This document shows, piece by piece, positions 18,542 through 25,439 of a DNA stretch of 64,000 nucleotides. Position numbers and translations under genes: made by a program. Every line of letters starts with the position of its first letter. Position 1 is the stretch's first letter. The DNA is taken from contig JAQSYQ010000001.1 of assembly GCA_029256015.1 (NCBI GenBank), positions 1-64,000 on the forward strand, in the 5' to 3' direction. The notes below the pieces were generated by a model that searched no databases, had not been told where the DNA came from, and saw only the letters and a list, made by a program, of their open reading frames with translations. This DNA comes from Gammaproteobacteria bacterium. GTDB taxonomy: Bacteria > Pseudomonadota > Gammaproteobacteria > Francisellales > CACEW01.

Positions 18542-18994
18542 TTAGTGCTTAACTTGCTGCTGTGCTTGGCTTTGCTGATACAACATATCAAAATTAACAG
18601 GCGCTAATGAAAGAGGGGGGAAACCTCCGCGACCGATAATGCTAGCTACCGCTTCTCTTGCATAAGGGAAGAGGGTGGCAGGGCAGTAAGCTCCTAAGAT
18701 ATGGCCTAGTTGATCTGCACTTACTCCTTGAACGCTAAAAATGCCAGCTTGTTTAACTTCTACCAAGAAAGCTGTTTTCTGTTCCACTTTAACTGTAACG
18801 GTAATGGATAGATTAACTTCATACTGGCCTTCTTCCAGCATATTTGACTGAGTATTGATATCAACATTTGCTTCAGGCTGCCATTGTTCTTTAAAGACTA
18901 GCGGAGAATTAGGAGACTCGAAAGAAATATCTTTGGTAAAGATTTTTTGAATAGCGAATTCGACTTTTTGGGATTGTTCTTGTTCTGTTGTCAC
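18542..18994 (-). CDS. secB: Protein-export chaperone SecB
   Basis: 150 residues, normal for SecB. Recognisable segments are FTKDISFESPNSP, EGQYEVNLSITVTVK and GAYCPATLFPYAREAVASI with GRGGFPPLSLAPVNFD. The tetrameric chaperone keeps preproteins unfolded and hands them to SecA. The GTG start has TAGGAG 8 bases upstream. Monocistronic, with a repeat hairpin directly at its 3' end. Confidence 0.96.
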   Translation of the reverse strand: MTTEQEQSQKVEFAIQKIFTKDISFESPNSPLVFKEQWQPEANVDINTQSNMLEEGQYEVNLSITVTVKVEQKTAFLVEVKQAGIFSVQGVSADQLGHILGAYCPATLFPYAREAVASIIGRGGFPPLSLAPVNFDMLYQQSQAQQQVKH

Positions 18995-19091
18995 GAGTCT
19001 TGCTCCTAATTAAAAATTGAAAAGACTATTATGCCTAAACTGTTATAAGATTAAAACAACAACTTTACATCAATAATGTGGCATTAAATAA

Positions 19092-19113
19092 AAAGCCGCT
19101 AATAAGCGGCTTT
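19092..19113 (-). terminator. Intrinsic terminator of the pepsin-like gene
   Basis: AAAGCCGCT-AATA-AGCGGCTTT is a perfect 9-base stem. Read on the minus strand it is followed by TTTATTTAA, a usable T-tract, about 70 bases past the stop at 19185. Confidence 0.75.
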
Positions 19114-19128
19114 GGTTTCATTGCTATC

Positions 19129-19148
19129 ATTCCCGCAGAGGCGGGAAT
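19129..19148. repeat. Short palindromic repeat ATTCCCGC-AGAG-GCGGGAAT
   Basis: A perfect 8-base dyad inside a TCATTCCCGC...GCGGGAATCCAG unit. This unit is a common intergenic repeat type in proteobacteria; a degenerate version appears at 1626-1667 beside copy A. Confidence 0.6.
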
Positions 19149-19184
19149 CCAGTGTGAGGGATGGCATATAAAATACAAGGAAGC

Positions 19185-20198
19185 TTAGTGTTGTTTAAAC
19201 CCTAGCTGACCATCTTGGAAGTTATACATCACATCGTAAGCAAAGAAGAAACTAATACCTGTATTCACTTCTTCACCTTTATTGCCTTTTGGAGGAGCAA
19301 CTACAACGGCATTAAATCCGCGGTTTTTACCTGTAGTAAAGCTCCAGTTAAATCCGCCCGGCAAGTTTGCAGTAAATTGCTGACGAGGGCGTACCATTTT
19401 GCCTTTAGTAGCAAGGCTTGCGGTATTATCTGACCAAACGTTGACTACTGCGTCTCCGCCTGTATCAAAAGCAGTACGAATGTTTTCAGAGAAGCTTCCA
19501 ATCGTGTAGTCCACTGTTAGGCCTTTATCATCGAAAACTGGCTTGCCGTCTGGATAAGTACCGATTTGGTTTAGCTGAACGGTGCTAAAGCCTGAGGTAT
19601 TATCTTGGCTTAATCCTAAAATGAGATTTCCGCCAGATGAACTTAAGCCCTGAACGATAAAGCCAGTTCCTAAATTACCAGGCAGTGCTCTAAGCGGGGT
19701 GTACAAACCTGTGCTTGGCTCAATGTTCATACCGGCGCCCAGTTCACCATAGAAATGGCCCATAATCGGAGAAGGATTATTAGGATCGCTGCCGGCACCA
19801 CAGCTAGTTTTACCTTTCATGCAGTAAGCTTTTTGAATTACTAAAACAGGAATAGGTTGAGTGCTGATGCCATTAAATGAAACGGGCGCATAAGCAATGG
19901 TTCCTTCATATACTAAGCCGCTAGTGTAAGCGCTCTTAGCATGCTTATTGGTATAAGTTAGATTCATATTGCCAACCTGGCTGGCGAAAATATGCAGACC
20001 TTCACCGCCTGTATCAAAAGTGACTAAAGTAGGAGGACCGCCTGCAACAGAGACAGTTATGCCGACTTTGTAGTTATTGCCCTTAAAGCCAACAACTTGC
20101 AAAGGTACCGAAGCAGTTGCCGGAGTATTATCGGCTAAAGCGGGTAAAGCAAGTGCAGTTGCTAAAGTAACTGCGGTAAAACACAGAATTTTTTTCAC
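19185..20198 (-). CDS. Secreted pepsin-like (DTG-DTG) protein
   Basis: 337 residues with a signal peptide (MKKILCFTAVTLATALALPALA-D). Two DTGG motifs, Asp62 in VTFDTGGEGLHIF and Asp245 in TAFDTGGDAVVNVW, sit one in each half. The C-terminus FQDGQLGF resembles the final strand of A1 aspartic proteases. This two-lobe arrangement suggests a pepsin-fold aspartic protease, rare in bacteria; Gly replaces the usual Ser/Thr after DTG in both lobes, so activity is uncertain. The GTG start has AGGAG 8 bases upstream. A terminator follows, so it is probably transcribed alone. Confidence 0.6.
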   Translation of the reverse strand: MKKILCFTAVTLATALALPALADNTPATASVPLQVVGFKGNNYKVGITVSVAGGPPTLVTFDTGGEGLHIFASQVGNMNLTYTNKHAKSAYTSGLVYEGTIAYAPVSFNGISTQPIPVLVIQKAYCMKGKTSCGAGSDPNNPSPIMGHFYGELGAGMNIEPSTGLYTPLRALPGNLGTGFIVQGLSSSGGNLILGLSQDNTSGFSTVQLNQIGTYPDGKPVFDDKGLTVDYTIGSFSENIRTAFDTGGDAVVNVWSDNTASLATKGKMVRPRQQFTANLPGGFNWSFTTGKNRGFNAVVVAPPKGNKGEEVNTGISFFFAYDVMYNFQDGQLGFKQH

Positions 20199-20354
20199 GG
20201 TGAACTCCTAAAGGTTTAGGTTTAATTAACTTAACGAATAACAGTTAAGAAGTCTAGATGAGTTTGATTTGCTTGTACAAAATTCTATATGTCATTGATT
20301 TTTAGCAAGCATTGTATTAGCGTGGGCTTGGGTTAAACTAAAGGAGCTCAATAT

Positions 20355-20792
20355 ATGATGTCTATACCAAAGTTGATAACTTTGATAGCAACGGCTTGGC
20401 ATGCTTCAGCCAATGCACTCAAATACGGCCCTGGAGTAACTTACAAGAATTGTGTGGCCTTCGGTCAAAAGGCTCAGATTCTCACAGAAATGCCGGAACC
20501 AGATAGAAAGCGTGTACTGAGTCGTAACTCAGGGATGTGGTGCCATGCTTTCGTTAATGACGATAGCATTCATGTCACAAATTATCCAGATGGTTCTTAT
20601 GTCGCAGAAACAGTAAACCCACTGGACCCTGAGGCTAATGCTTTTTTAGCTGTGCGCGAAGCAGGGAAACACATGGTCAGAATTGGTCCACAGTTTAAAG
20701 ATTTTGATCCTAGCTGCAGTTACCCTATAGCTTGTACTTTTAAAAATGTTACTTATACAGATATACAAGACCAAAACATTGCTGAATTATAA
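20355..20792 (+). CDS. Hypothetical protein
   Basis: 145 residues, not recognised. The ATG has AAGGAG 8 bases upstream. The first about 20 residues are mildly hydrophobic (IPKLITLIATAWHASANA) and may be a weak signal peptide. Four cysteines are present, at GVTYKNCVAF, MWCHAF, PSCSYP and IACTF. Divergent from the pepsin-like gene and followed by a terminator. Confidence 0.65.
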   Translation: MMSIPKLITLIATAWHASANALKYGPGVTYKNCVAFGQKAQILTEMPEPDRKRVLSRNSGMWCHAFVNDDSIHVTNYPDGSYVAETVNPLDPEANAFLAVREAGKHMVRIGPQFKDFDPSCSYPIACTFKNVTYTDIQDQNIAEL

Positions 20793-20806
20793 AGCAATTA
20801 AATTAG

Positions 20807-20830
20807 AGGCTCTTTATCTAGGGCCTTTTT
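20807..20830 (+). terminator. Intrinsic terminator
   Basis: AGGCTC and GGGCCT (one G-T pair) form a 6-base stem with an 8-base loop followed by TTTT, 15 bases after the stop at 20792. Confidence 0.55.
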
Positions 20831-20905
20831 AAATTCTGCTCGGCTTGAGAGCGCTAAGAATTAGGAATAAACTTAAAACTTCAATCCAATAAAGAGGGCT
20901 GTGAT

Positions 20906-20986
20906 ATGAAATACATTCTAGCTTGGATTTTAGGGGTTCCTATCTCAATTTTGATTATTATCTGGCTGATTGTGCACGTGTTTTAG
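20906..20986 (+). CDS. 26-residue single-helix membrane protein
   Basis: ATG at 20906 with AGAGG 8 bases upstream encodes 26 residues, nearly all hydrophobic (YILAWILGVPISILIIIW), then VHVF and TAG. It resembles the short single-span inner-membrane peptides common in proteobacteria. The stop overlaps the 3' end of the convergent HicB-like gene by 4 bases. Function unknown. Confidence 0.5.
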   Translation: MKYILAWILGVPISILIIIWLIVHVF

Positions 20987-21411
20987 TTTGCAGTTAATAC
21001 GATATCAGCGCTTGCCCCTAAGGCTTTAGTTACTTTATGCAAAGTCTTTAAAGTTAAGTTTTTGCCTCGCTCTATATCTGAGTAGCGTTGTTTGCTGATG
21101 CCTAATATTTTCGCAACTTCTTCCAAGGTTTTTCCCTGGCGTTTGCGCAGAATATAAAGCTCTAAAGGGACGGCAATTTCTGGAAAAGGTGAGATTAGCA
21201 CTTCGCCAGACTTTACTGCACTTGCCTTTGGCAGATTTTCATTATGTTTTGCCATAGATTTTAGCATTACGCCAAGTACGTCCTGAGCATTATATAAAGC
21301 TTCCTCATAGCTATCACCATCGGTAAAACAATTTTCAATATCGCGAAAATTAACAAAATATCCCTCTTTAGTTTTGGCGATTTTGGCAGGATAACTCAAG
21401 CTGATTTTCAT
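20983..21411 (-). CDS. HicB-like antitoxin with C-terminal HTH, orphan
   Basis: 142 residues from the ATG at 21411 (MKISLSYPAK). Residues 1-70 match the HicB partial RNase H-like fold (EGYFVNFRDIENCFTDGDSYEEALYNAQDVLG). Residues about 90-140 are a Cro/C1-type helix-turn-helix (GKTLEEVAKILGISKQRYSDIERG). In hicAB pairs HicB neutralises the HicA mRNase and represses its own promoter. No HicA frame is found upstream or downstream, so it is a solitary regulator or a remnant. Confidence 0.8.
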   Translation of the reverse strand: MKISLSYPAKIAKTKEGYFVNFRDIENCFTDGDSYEEALYNAQDVLGVMLKSMAKHNENLPKASAVKSGEVLISPFPEIAVPLELYILRKRQGKTLEEVAKILGISKQRYSDIERGKNLTLKTLHKVTKALGASADIVLTAN

Positions 21412-21725
21412 TGTAATTTGACTCCAAATAATGCCCCTTAAGTTTAATGAAGAGAGCAAGAGTGTCAATATATTTGTTGACAGCAAAGCTGCGGCCTTTA
21501 ACTTATTTTGTATGATTTGTTTGTGCTAAACGATAAAGAAGCACAGCTAAAGATAAATTAGTCATTGTGAATTATGAGGTGCAGGGTATATGTGCTTAAT
21601 CCTACAAATTGCTCTGTTAAAAGAATATATAATTTAACATAATATACATTATGCGAACCGATAGTGTTTATTCTAGTCTTGCACATTATTGCCAATCATA
21701 CTGTGGCTCCAATGTTGCTAGCGAG
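21412..21725. other. Intergenic stretch without recognisable feature
   Basis: 314 bases between the HicB-like gene and the aldo/keto reductase. AT-rich. No reading frame resembling HicA, no stable hairpin and no repeat unit was seen; it should contain the HicB-like promoter. Confidence 0.5.
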
Positions 21726-22742
21726 TTACCAATTAAATTTAAATTTATCCATGGCGCCATTATCATAACGTGAACCACTTGCGCTACCGATAGGTGCTAG
21801 TGATTCCAATTCAGCGATTTCAAGGGGTGATAATTCAACATCTATAGCTCTTACATTATCCCGTAAATGAGCTATAGATTTTGTACCTGGAATGGGTATT
21901 ATTTTATCAGACTTATGTAATAAATATGCCAAACATAGCTGAGGTAAAGAACAGTTTTTCCGATCTGCCATTCCTTTAATACGTTGGGCAATCGAGATAT
22001 TGGTAGCCATATGCTCTTCAGTAAAACGCGGCAAATTTAATCTTGAATCACCTTCTGCGAATTTCCCTGGTTTATCCATCGTGCCACTTAATAACCCTCG
22101 AGAAATAGGACTATATGCAACGACATGCACACCAAGTTCTTCACAAGTAGGTAATAATTCTGTTTCAGGCTGTCTTGTCAGTAATGAATACTCTACCTGA
22201 ACGACTGAAATAGGATGAATTGCATGTGCCTCCCGTAAAGTTGCTGCATCCACTTCACACAAGCCGATATGTCTAATCTTATTCATTGACACTAATTGCT
22301 TGAATCCCCGCATAGGTTCGCTTATTGGCACTTTAGGATCCCTTCGATGCAAATAGAGAATATCTATATAAGGTGTTTTTAATCTACCAAGGCTACGATG
22401 GCAAGCGTCTACAATATAATCCGCCGAATTATTGACCCCTCTTACCTTGGGATCAAATTCATCACGTAAAATCCCGCATTTTGTGGCCAAAATAATCTTA
22501 TCCCTGGGGATTCTTCCCCACATTTGACCAATTAGTTCTTCATTTCTTCCATATGCGTACATATCGGCGGTATCCCATAAAGTCATTCCTAAACGATATG
22601 CCTCTTCAAGCACAGCGCACGGTTCAACAACCTCTTCTCCGACACGTGGTTTATAAGAATCTGGCACTAAACTCATACAACCAAACCCCATCCTTGGCAC
22701 AACGAGCTTATTATTTGATGGCCCAATTTCCGTCATCTTCAT
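21726..22742 (-). CDS. Aldo/keto reductase
   Basis: 338 residues of the AKR fold, closest in style to the AKR13/YajO-IolS branch. Visible: GFGCMSL, the Asp-Tyr of DTADMYAYGRNEE, the Lys of LATKCG, the catalytic-His region ILYLHRRDP, and the NADP-binding end PIPGTKSIAHLRDNV. It reduces aldehydes or ketones with NADPH; substrate unknown. Its 5' end overlaps the FRG-domain gene by 32 bases on the same strand, so it may be the last gene of that operon. Confidence 0.9.
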   Translation of the reverse strand: MKMTEIGPSNNKLVVPRMGFGCMSLVPDSYKPRVGEEVVEPCAVLEEAYRLGMTLWDTADMYAYGRNEELIGQMWGRIPRDKIILATKCGILRDEFDPKVRGVNNSADYIVDACHRSLGRLKTPYIDILYLHRRDPKVPISEPMRGFKQLVSMNKIRHIGLCEVDAATLREAHAIHPISVVQVEYSLLTRQPETELLPTCEELGVHVVAYSPISRGLLSGTMDKPGKFAEGDSRLNLPRFTEEHMATNISIAQRIKGMADRKNCSLPQLCLAYLLHKSDKIIPIPGTKSIAHLRDNVRAIDVELSPLEIAELESLAPIGSASGSRYDNGAMDKFKFNW

Positions 22743-23298
22743 CGCACTTGCTTCCTATTTTTTTGACTATTGTCATTTCGCCTGGTTGATAATTGATAAA
22801 AATGAATAGTAACAACCAAATTATAGTCCATAATATATGCATTGCAAAAAATGCTCTGTTTTTGATCTTCAGTAAAGTATTTTTTTGTATCCAATAATCT
22901 TTAGGTCTTTCTTTTACTAACTGAAGTTGATCAGCAGGCATTATCTGTTTATTTTTTTCAATATGAGTATGTAATTCATGATTGTAATGGAATAGCAAAA
23001 TTAGCCACTTACAGAGCAACCTTTTCAATGCATACATTTTTGGCAAATAAGCACCTCGCACTTGAATTTTTATGCAGTTTTCAAGTTCAGGGCTATTTAG
23101 CCAGTTATTAAAAATAATTTCCTCTGTAATGGGAAAATTTTTGGCTAGCAGTCTGCGTCTATCTGATCGAAATGCGTTTGGAAATAGCTTGGATTCGCTA
23201 TCTCTTTGTCCGCGAAAAATGTATTTTTCTTGGTGAAGCTGCTCAAGTTGATTAATTAGTATCTTAGGGTCTTTAATTTCGATTAAATTAATTTTCAT
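22711..23298 (-). CDS. FRG-domain protein with C-terminal membrane helix
   Basis: 195 residues. The N-terminus has the signature YIFRGQRDSESKLFPNAFR of FRG domains, a poorly understood family often near toxin-antitoxin or phage-defence genes. One hydrophobic helix is near 152-170 (ILWTIIWLLLFIFINY). Full FRG proteins are usually longer, so this may be a shortened form. The ATG lies 2 bases after the HTH antitoxin stop, suggesting cotranscription with that TA pair. Very AT-rich relative to the core genes, consistent with transfer. Confidence 0.65.
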   Translation of the reverse strand: MKINLIEIKDPKILINQLEQLHQEKYIFRGQRDSESKLFPNAFRSDRRRLLAKNFPITEEIIFNNWLNSPELENCIKIQVRGAYLPKMYALKRLLCKWLILLFHYNHELHTHIEKNKQIMPADQLQLVKERPKDYWIQKNTLLKIKNRAFFAMHILWTIIWLLLFIFINYQPGEMTIVKKIGSKCDEDDGNWAIK

Positions 23299-23300
23299 AA

Positions 23301-23660
23301 CTACTCAAGAAAATACCGATAATTGGCCCCAAAAACCTTCTGTATCCTTTTGGCAATAACTTTACCAATTGGCCTTTTACCATTTTCCATGGCTGACAGA
23401 TTGGCCTGAGTGATTCCAATCTTTTTAGCAAAGTGAACTTGAGTAAGATTCTCTCGATAGCGCAAACCTTGTAATAAAGCCCCTGCTTTTGTATATTTTC
23501 TGTTGATATCTCTAAATAAAACTTCAACTGGGACGTTTTCTTCATCATCAATAAGATATTTATCTGCCACATTTTTAGGAATGGCGTAATGCTTATCATC
23601 ATAAGTGATATATATAATTACACTTCGCTCAGTATGGTGCGTTTTCATGTGTCCCGACAT
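23301..23660 (-). CDS. HTH-type antitoxin of a RelE/HigB-like pair
   Basis: 119 residues from the ATG at 23660, which has GAGGT 7 bases upstream; a second ATG lies at 23648. The C-terminal half is a Cro/C1 helix-turn-helix (LTQVHFAKKIGITQANLSAMENGKRPIG). The N-terminal half resembles Phd/HigA-type toxin-binding sequence. It overlaps the end of the upstream toxin gene by 32 bases, a toxin-first order as in higBA. Expected to neutralise the toxin and repress the dyad at 23918. Confidence 0.8.
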   Translation of the reverse strand: MSGHMKTHHTERSVIIYITYDDKHYAIPKNVADKYLIDDEENVPVEVLFRDINRKYTKAGALLQGLRYRENLTQVHFAKKIGITQANLSAMENGKRPIGKVIAKRIQKVFGANYRYFLE

Positions 23661-23868
23661 AGTAGACCTCAATTATTCTAATTTCATTATCAATTACTTC
23701 CCAGCAACAGACATAGGTTGGTTTTCCTTTCTTAATATGGCAATGACGCTTGTCTTCAAAGCGTTTTCCATATAACTTGCCATAGTTTGGCCAAGCCCAA
23801 GCTGCTGGCCCCTCATTAATTAAGTCTTCAAGTAAAAATTGTAAAACCTTGCGCATGGAAGGCTTCAA
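23629..23868 (-). CDS. RelE/HigB-family toxin, start uncertain
   Basis: 79 residues from a TTG at 23868. The core WPNYGKLYGKRFEDKRHCH, then KGKPTYVCCWEV and EVYYVGTHENAPY, is that of small RelE-superfamily mRNA interferases acting at the ribosome. The frame stays open 14 codons further upstream (to TAG at 23911-23913) and encodes TITKKTQKQVQKL, which looks like the normal toxin N-terminus, but no ATG, GTG or TTG precedes it. Either a rare start such as ATT is used or the original start has mutated, so activity is in doubt. Confidence 0.65.
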   Translation of the reverse strand: MKPSMRKVLQFLLEDLINEGPAAWAWPNYGKLYGKRFEDKRHCHIKKGKPTYVCCWEVIDNEIRIIEVYYVGTHENAPY

Positions 23869-23917
23869 TTTTTGGACTTGTTTTTGTGTCTTTTTTGTAA
23901 TTGTAACTTGCTATTTT

Positions 23918-23942
23918 ATCATATTATATATCCTAATATGAT
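23918..23942. promoter_or_regulatory. Candidate operator of the toxin-antitoxin pair
   Basis: ATCATATTA-N7-TAATATGAT is a perfect 9-base inverted repeat about 50 bases upstream of the toxin TTG, where HTH antitoxins normally bind to autorepress. The dyad also contains TATA-rich sequence usable as a -10 element. Confidence 0.5.
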
Positions 23943-24076
23943 ATATTTCAATTAATGATATGTTCAGGCGTTTAAGAAGCTAGAAACCTAATCCAATTGT
24001 ATTTTATTTGATCTGTTCATACAATGACCACACCCTCTTTTTCAGACTCTCTATGCTGGTAATTATTCATGAGCTT

Positions 24077-24101
24077 CAACAGCTTGATAGATTTGCTGTT
24101 G
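24077..24101. other. Stem-loop upstream of the VOC gene
   Basis: CAACAGC-N11-GCTGTTG, a perfect 7-base stem 50 bases before the start at 24151. It could be an operator or leader hairpin. No T-tract follows. Confidence 0.3.
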
Positions 24102-24150
24102 ATATTTGATATATATTAGGTATAGAAATTATGAATTGGAGACTTGATAA

Positions 24151-24504
24151 ATGAAGATTAAAGGCTTTGGTGGCGTTTTTTGGAGAACTAGCGATATAGA
24201 TGCATTAAAGAAATGGTACAAAGAAACCTTGCTAATCTCTCTAGAAGAATGGAATGGAACAATTATTAAACCAGACTCAGATAACGAAACCATTTTTTCT
24301 CTATTTAAACAGGACAGTGATTATTTTCCAAAAGAACAGCCTGTAATGTTAAATTTCCAGGTAGACAATATTAATGAATGGATAGACTATTTTAATAAAG
24401 CTGGTGTAAAGCTCCTAAAAGAGCCTGAAATTAGTGAATATGGCTCATTTGCATGGATTTCAGATCCGGATGGCAGATGGATTGAACTATGGGAAAAGAA
24501 ATAG
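24151..24504 (+). CDS. VOC/glyoxalase-family protein
   Basis: 117 residues, one glyoxalase/bleomycin-resistance fold. It starts KIKGFGGVFWRTSDIDALKKWYKETL, has the second beta-alpha unit VMLNFQVDNINEWIDYFNKAG, and ends FAWISDPDGRWIELWE, where the final Glu is a typical metal ligand. Members are lyases, dioxygenases or drug-binding proteins; the substrate cannot be told. Stands alone with GGAGAC about 10 bases upstream of the ATG. Confidence 0.8.
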   Translation: MKIKGFGGVFWRTSDIDALKKWYKETLLISLEEWNGTIIKPDSDNETIFSLFKQDSDYFPKEQPVMLNFQVDNINEWIDYFNKAGVKLLKEPEISEYGSFAWISDPDGRWIELWEKK

Positions 24505-24514
24505 GGAAGAAAGT

Positions 24515-24590
24515 CATCGAATTTCACGCAATAAAATAGCCATTTTAAATCTGCAATTTGGGCCCTACGAAAAATAAACTCTTGTTCCAT
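24515..24590 (-). pseudogene. Possible GNAT N-terminal fragment
   Basis: An ATG at 24590 opens MEQEFIFRRAQIADLKWLFY, which looks like the first strand and helix of a GNAT acetyltransferase (IRRA..ADL). The frame then runs into the antisense of the VOC gene without further acetyltransferase motifs. Probably a deletion remnant; weak evidence. Confidence 0.25.
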
Positions 24591-24708
24591 TTTTGCATTA
24601 ACTCCGATTTATTAGCGATATTTCTCTAAAGCTTAGTTTTTTCATTAAACATAGGCAAAACCCCTTCTTGCAACATAGCCAATGAGGCAACTCTTTTAAT
24701 TGATAGAG

Positions 24709-25129
24709 TCAACCAAAAGGATTAACGAGCTCAAGCCCACAATCAACAAAATCGCGAGTATTACGCGTGGCTAAAATAAAGCCTTGAGAATAGGCAATGG
24801 CAGCTATTTGACCGTCAGGAACGCCAATTGGTCTACCCACTGATTTTCTTCTTGCCATTATTTTTCCATAAATGAGCGCGGCGGCATCATCAAATGAAAT
24901 AACTCTGTGCTTAAAAGCTATGGCGATTACTTTATGAAAGGAATCTTCAATCAAATTGCGGCGGCGGCCCTCTGGCAAGGCATTAATACCATAAGATATT
25001 TCTGCTATGGTAATGGCACTTATGAATAAGTGTTTGCTTTCTTGTTTATTCAGCCAATTAACCACTTCGACTTGTGGCGAAGGCTACATTATTTCTGAAA
25101 TGATATTTGGTATCCAATAAAATCATCAT
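24709..25129 (-). pseudogene. Broken vapC/fitB PIN-domain toxin
   Basis: The ATG at 25129 overlaps the vapB stop as ATGA, the usual vapBC coupling, and reads MMILLDT. There one extra A (near 25105) shifts the frame; a TAG (25084-25086) also interrupts the restored frame. Beyond it the rest is intact: WLNKQESKHLFISAITIAEI, the acidic residues of the PIN core, and IGVPDGQIAAIAYSQGFILATRNTRDF with the last catalytic Asp. The longest remaining frame (24709-25065) lacks the first catalytic Asp (LLDT). The toxin is therefore inactive while its antitoxin is intact. Confidence 0.85.
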
Positions 25130-25359
25130 GATAAATCCATTGGATCATGCGGCTTACGTTGATCAAGCTCATCTAAATGAATGCCATTTTTTTGGCCAAA
25201 ATACTGTTCAAATACATCGGTAATCCGCCCTGGTGCAGCTACAGCCTGGCTTAATATTCGGCGGGCTTCTTCTTCCATCGAAACTGAGTGCTCAGCAGCC
25301 AGCCTTTGTAATCGTTCATAAACTGCATCATCTAGCTTTCTTATACTCAAGTTCGCCAT
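25126..25359 (-). CDS. FitA/VapB-type ribbon-helix-helix antitoxin
   Basis: 77 residues. The N-terminal RHH region MANLSIRKLDDAVYERLQRL plus HSVSMEEEARRIL is typical of FitA/StbC antitoxins; the C-terminal tail would block the PIN toxin. The stop overlaps the toxin ATG by 4 bases. A perfect palindrome just upstream is the probable operator. With vapC broken it is now a solitary DNA-binding protein. Confidence 0.85.
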   Translation of the reverse strand: MANLSIRKLDDAVYERLQRLAAEHSVSMEEEARRILSQAVAAPGRITDVFEQYFGQKNGIHLDELDQRKPHDPMDLS

Positions 25360-25382
25360 GAGACTTCTCCTGGGAGTTTACT

Positions 25383-25396
25383 AAATGCTAGCATTT
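25383..25396. promoter_or_regulatory. Candidate FitA/VapB operator palindrome
   Basis: AAATGCTAGCATTT is a perfect 14-base palindrome 23 bases upstream of the antitoxin ATG; TGCTGGCA follows at once. The TGCTAGCA core resembles the TGCTATCA half-site known for gonococcal FitAB. Confidence 0.55.
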
Positions 25397-25439
25397 GCTG
25401 GCACTATTATCAACTTTGAGAGACCAAAGCGCTTTTATT

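Noticed and set aside
23288..23602. 104-codon minus-strand frame overlapping the HTH antitoxin
   Set aside because: It is the same region in another frame; the antitoxin frame has the helix-turn-helix motif and a ribosome site.
24600..24708. Minus-strand frame reading VASLAMLQEGVLPMFNEKT between the vapC stop and the VOC gene
   Set aside because: No start codon of its own and no recognised family; it is probably read-out beyond the broken toxin.
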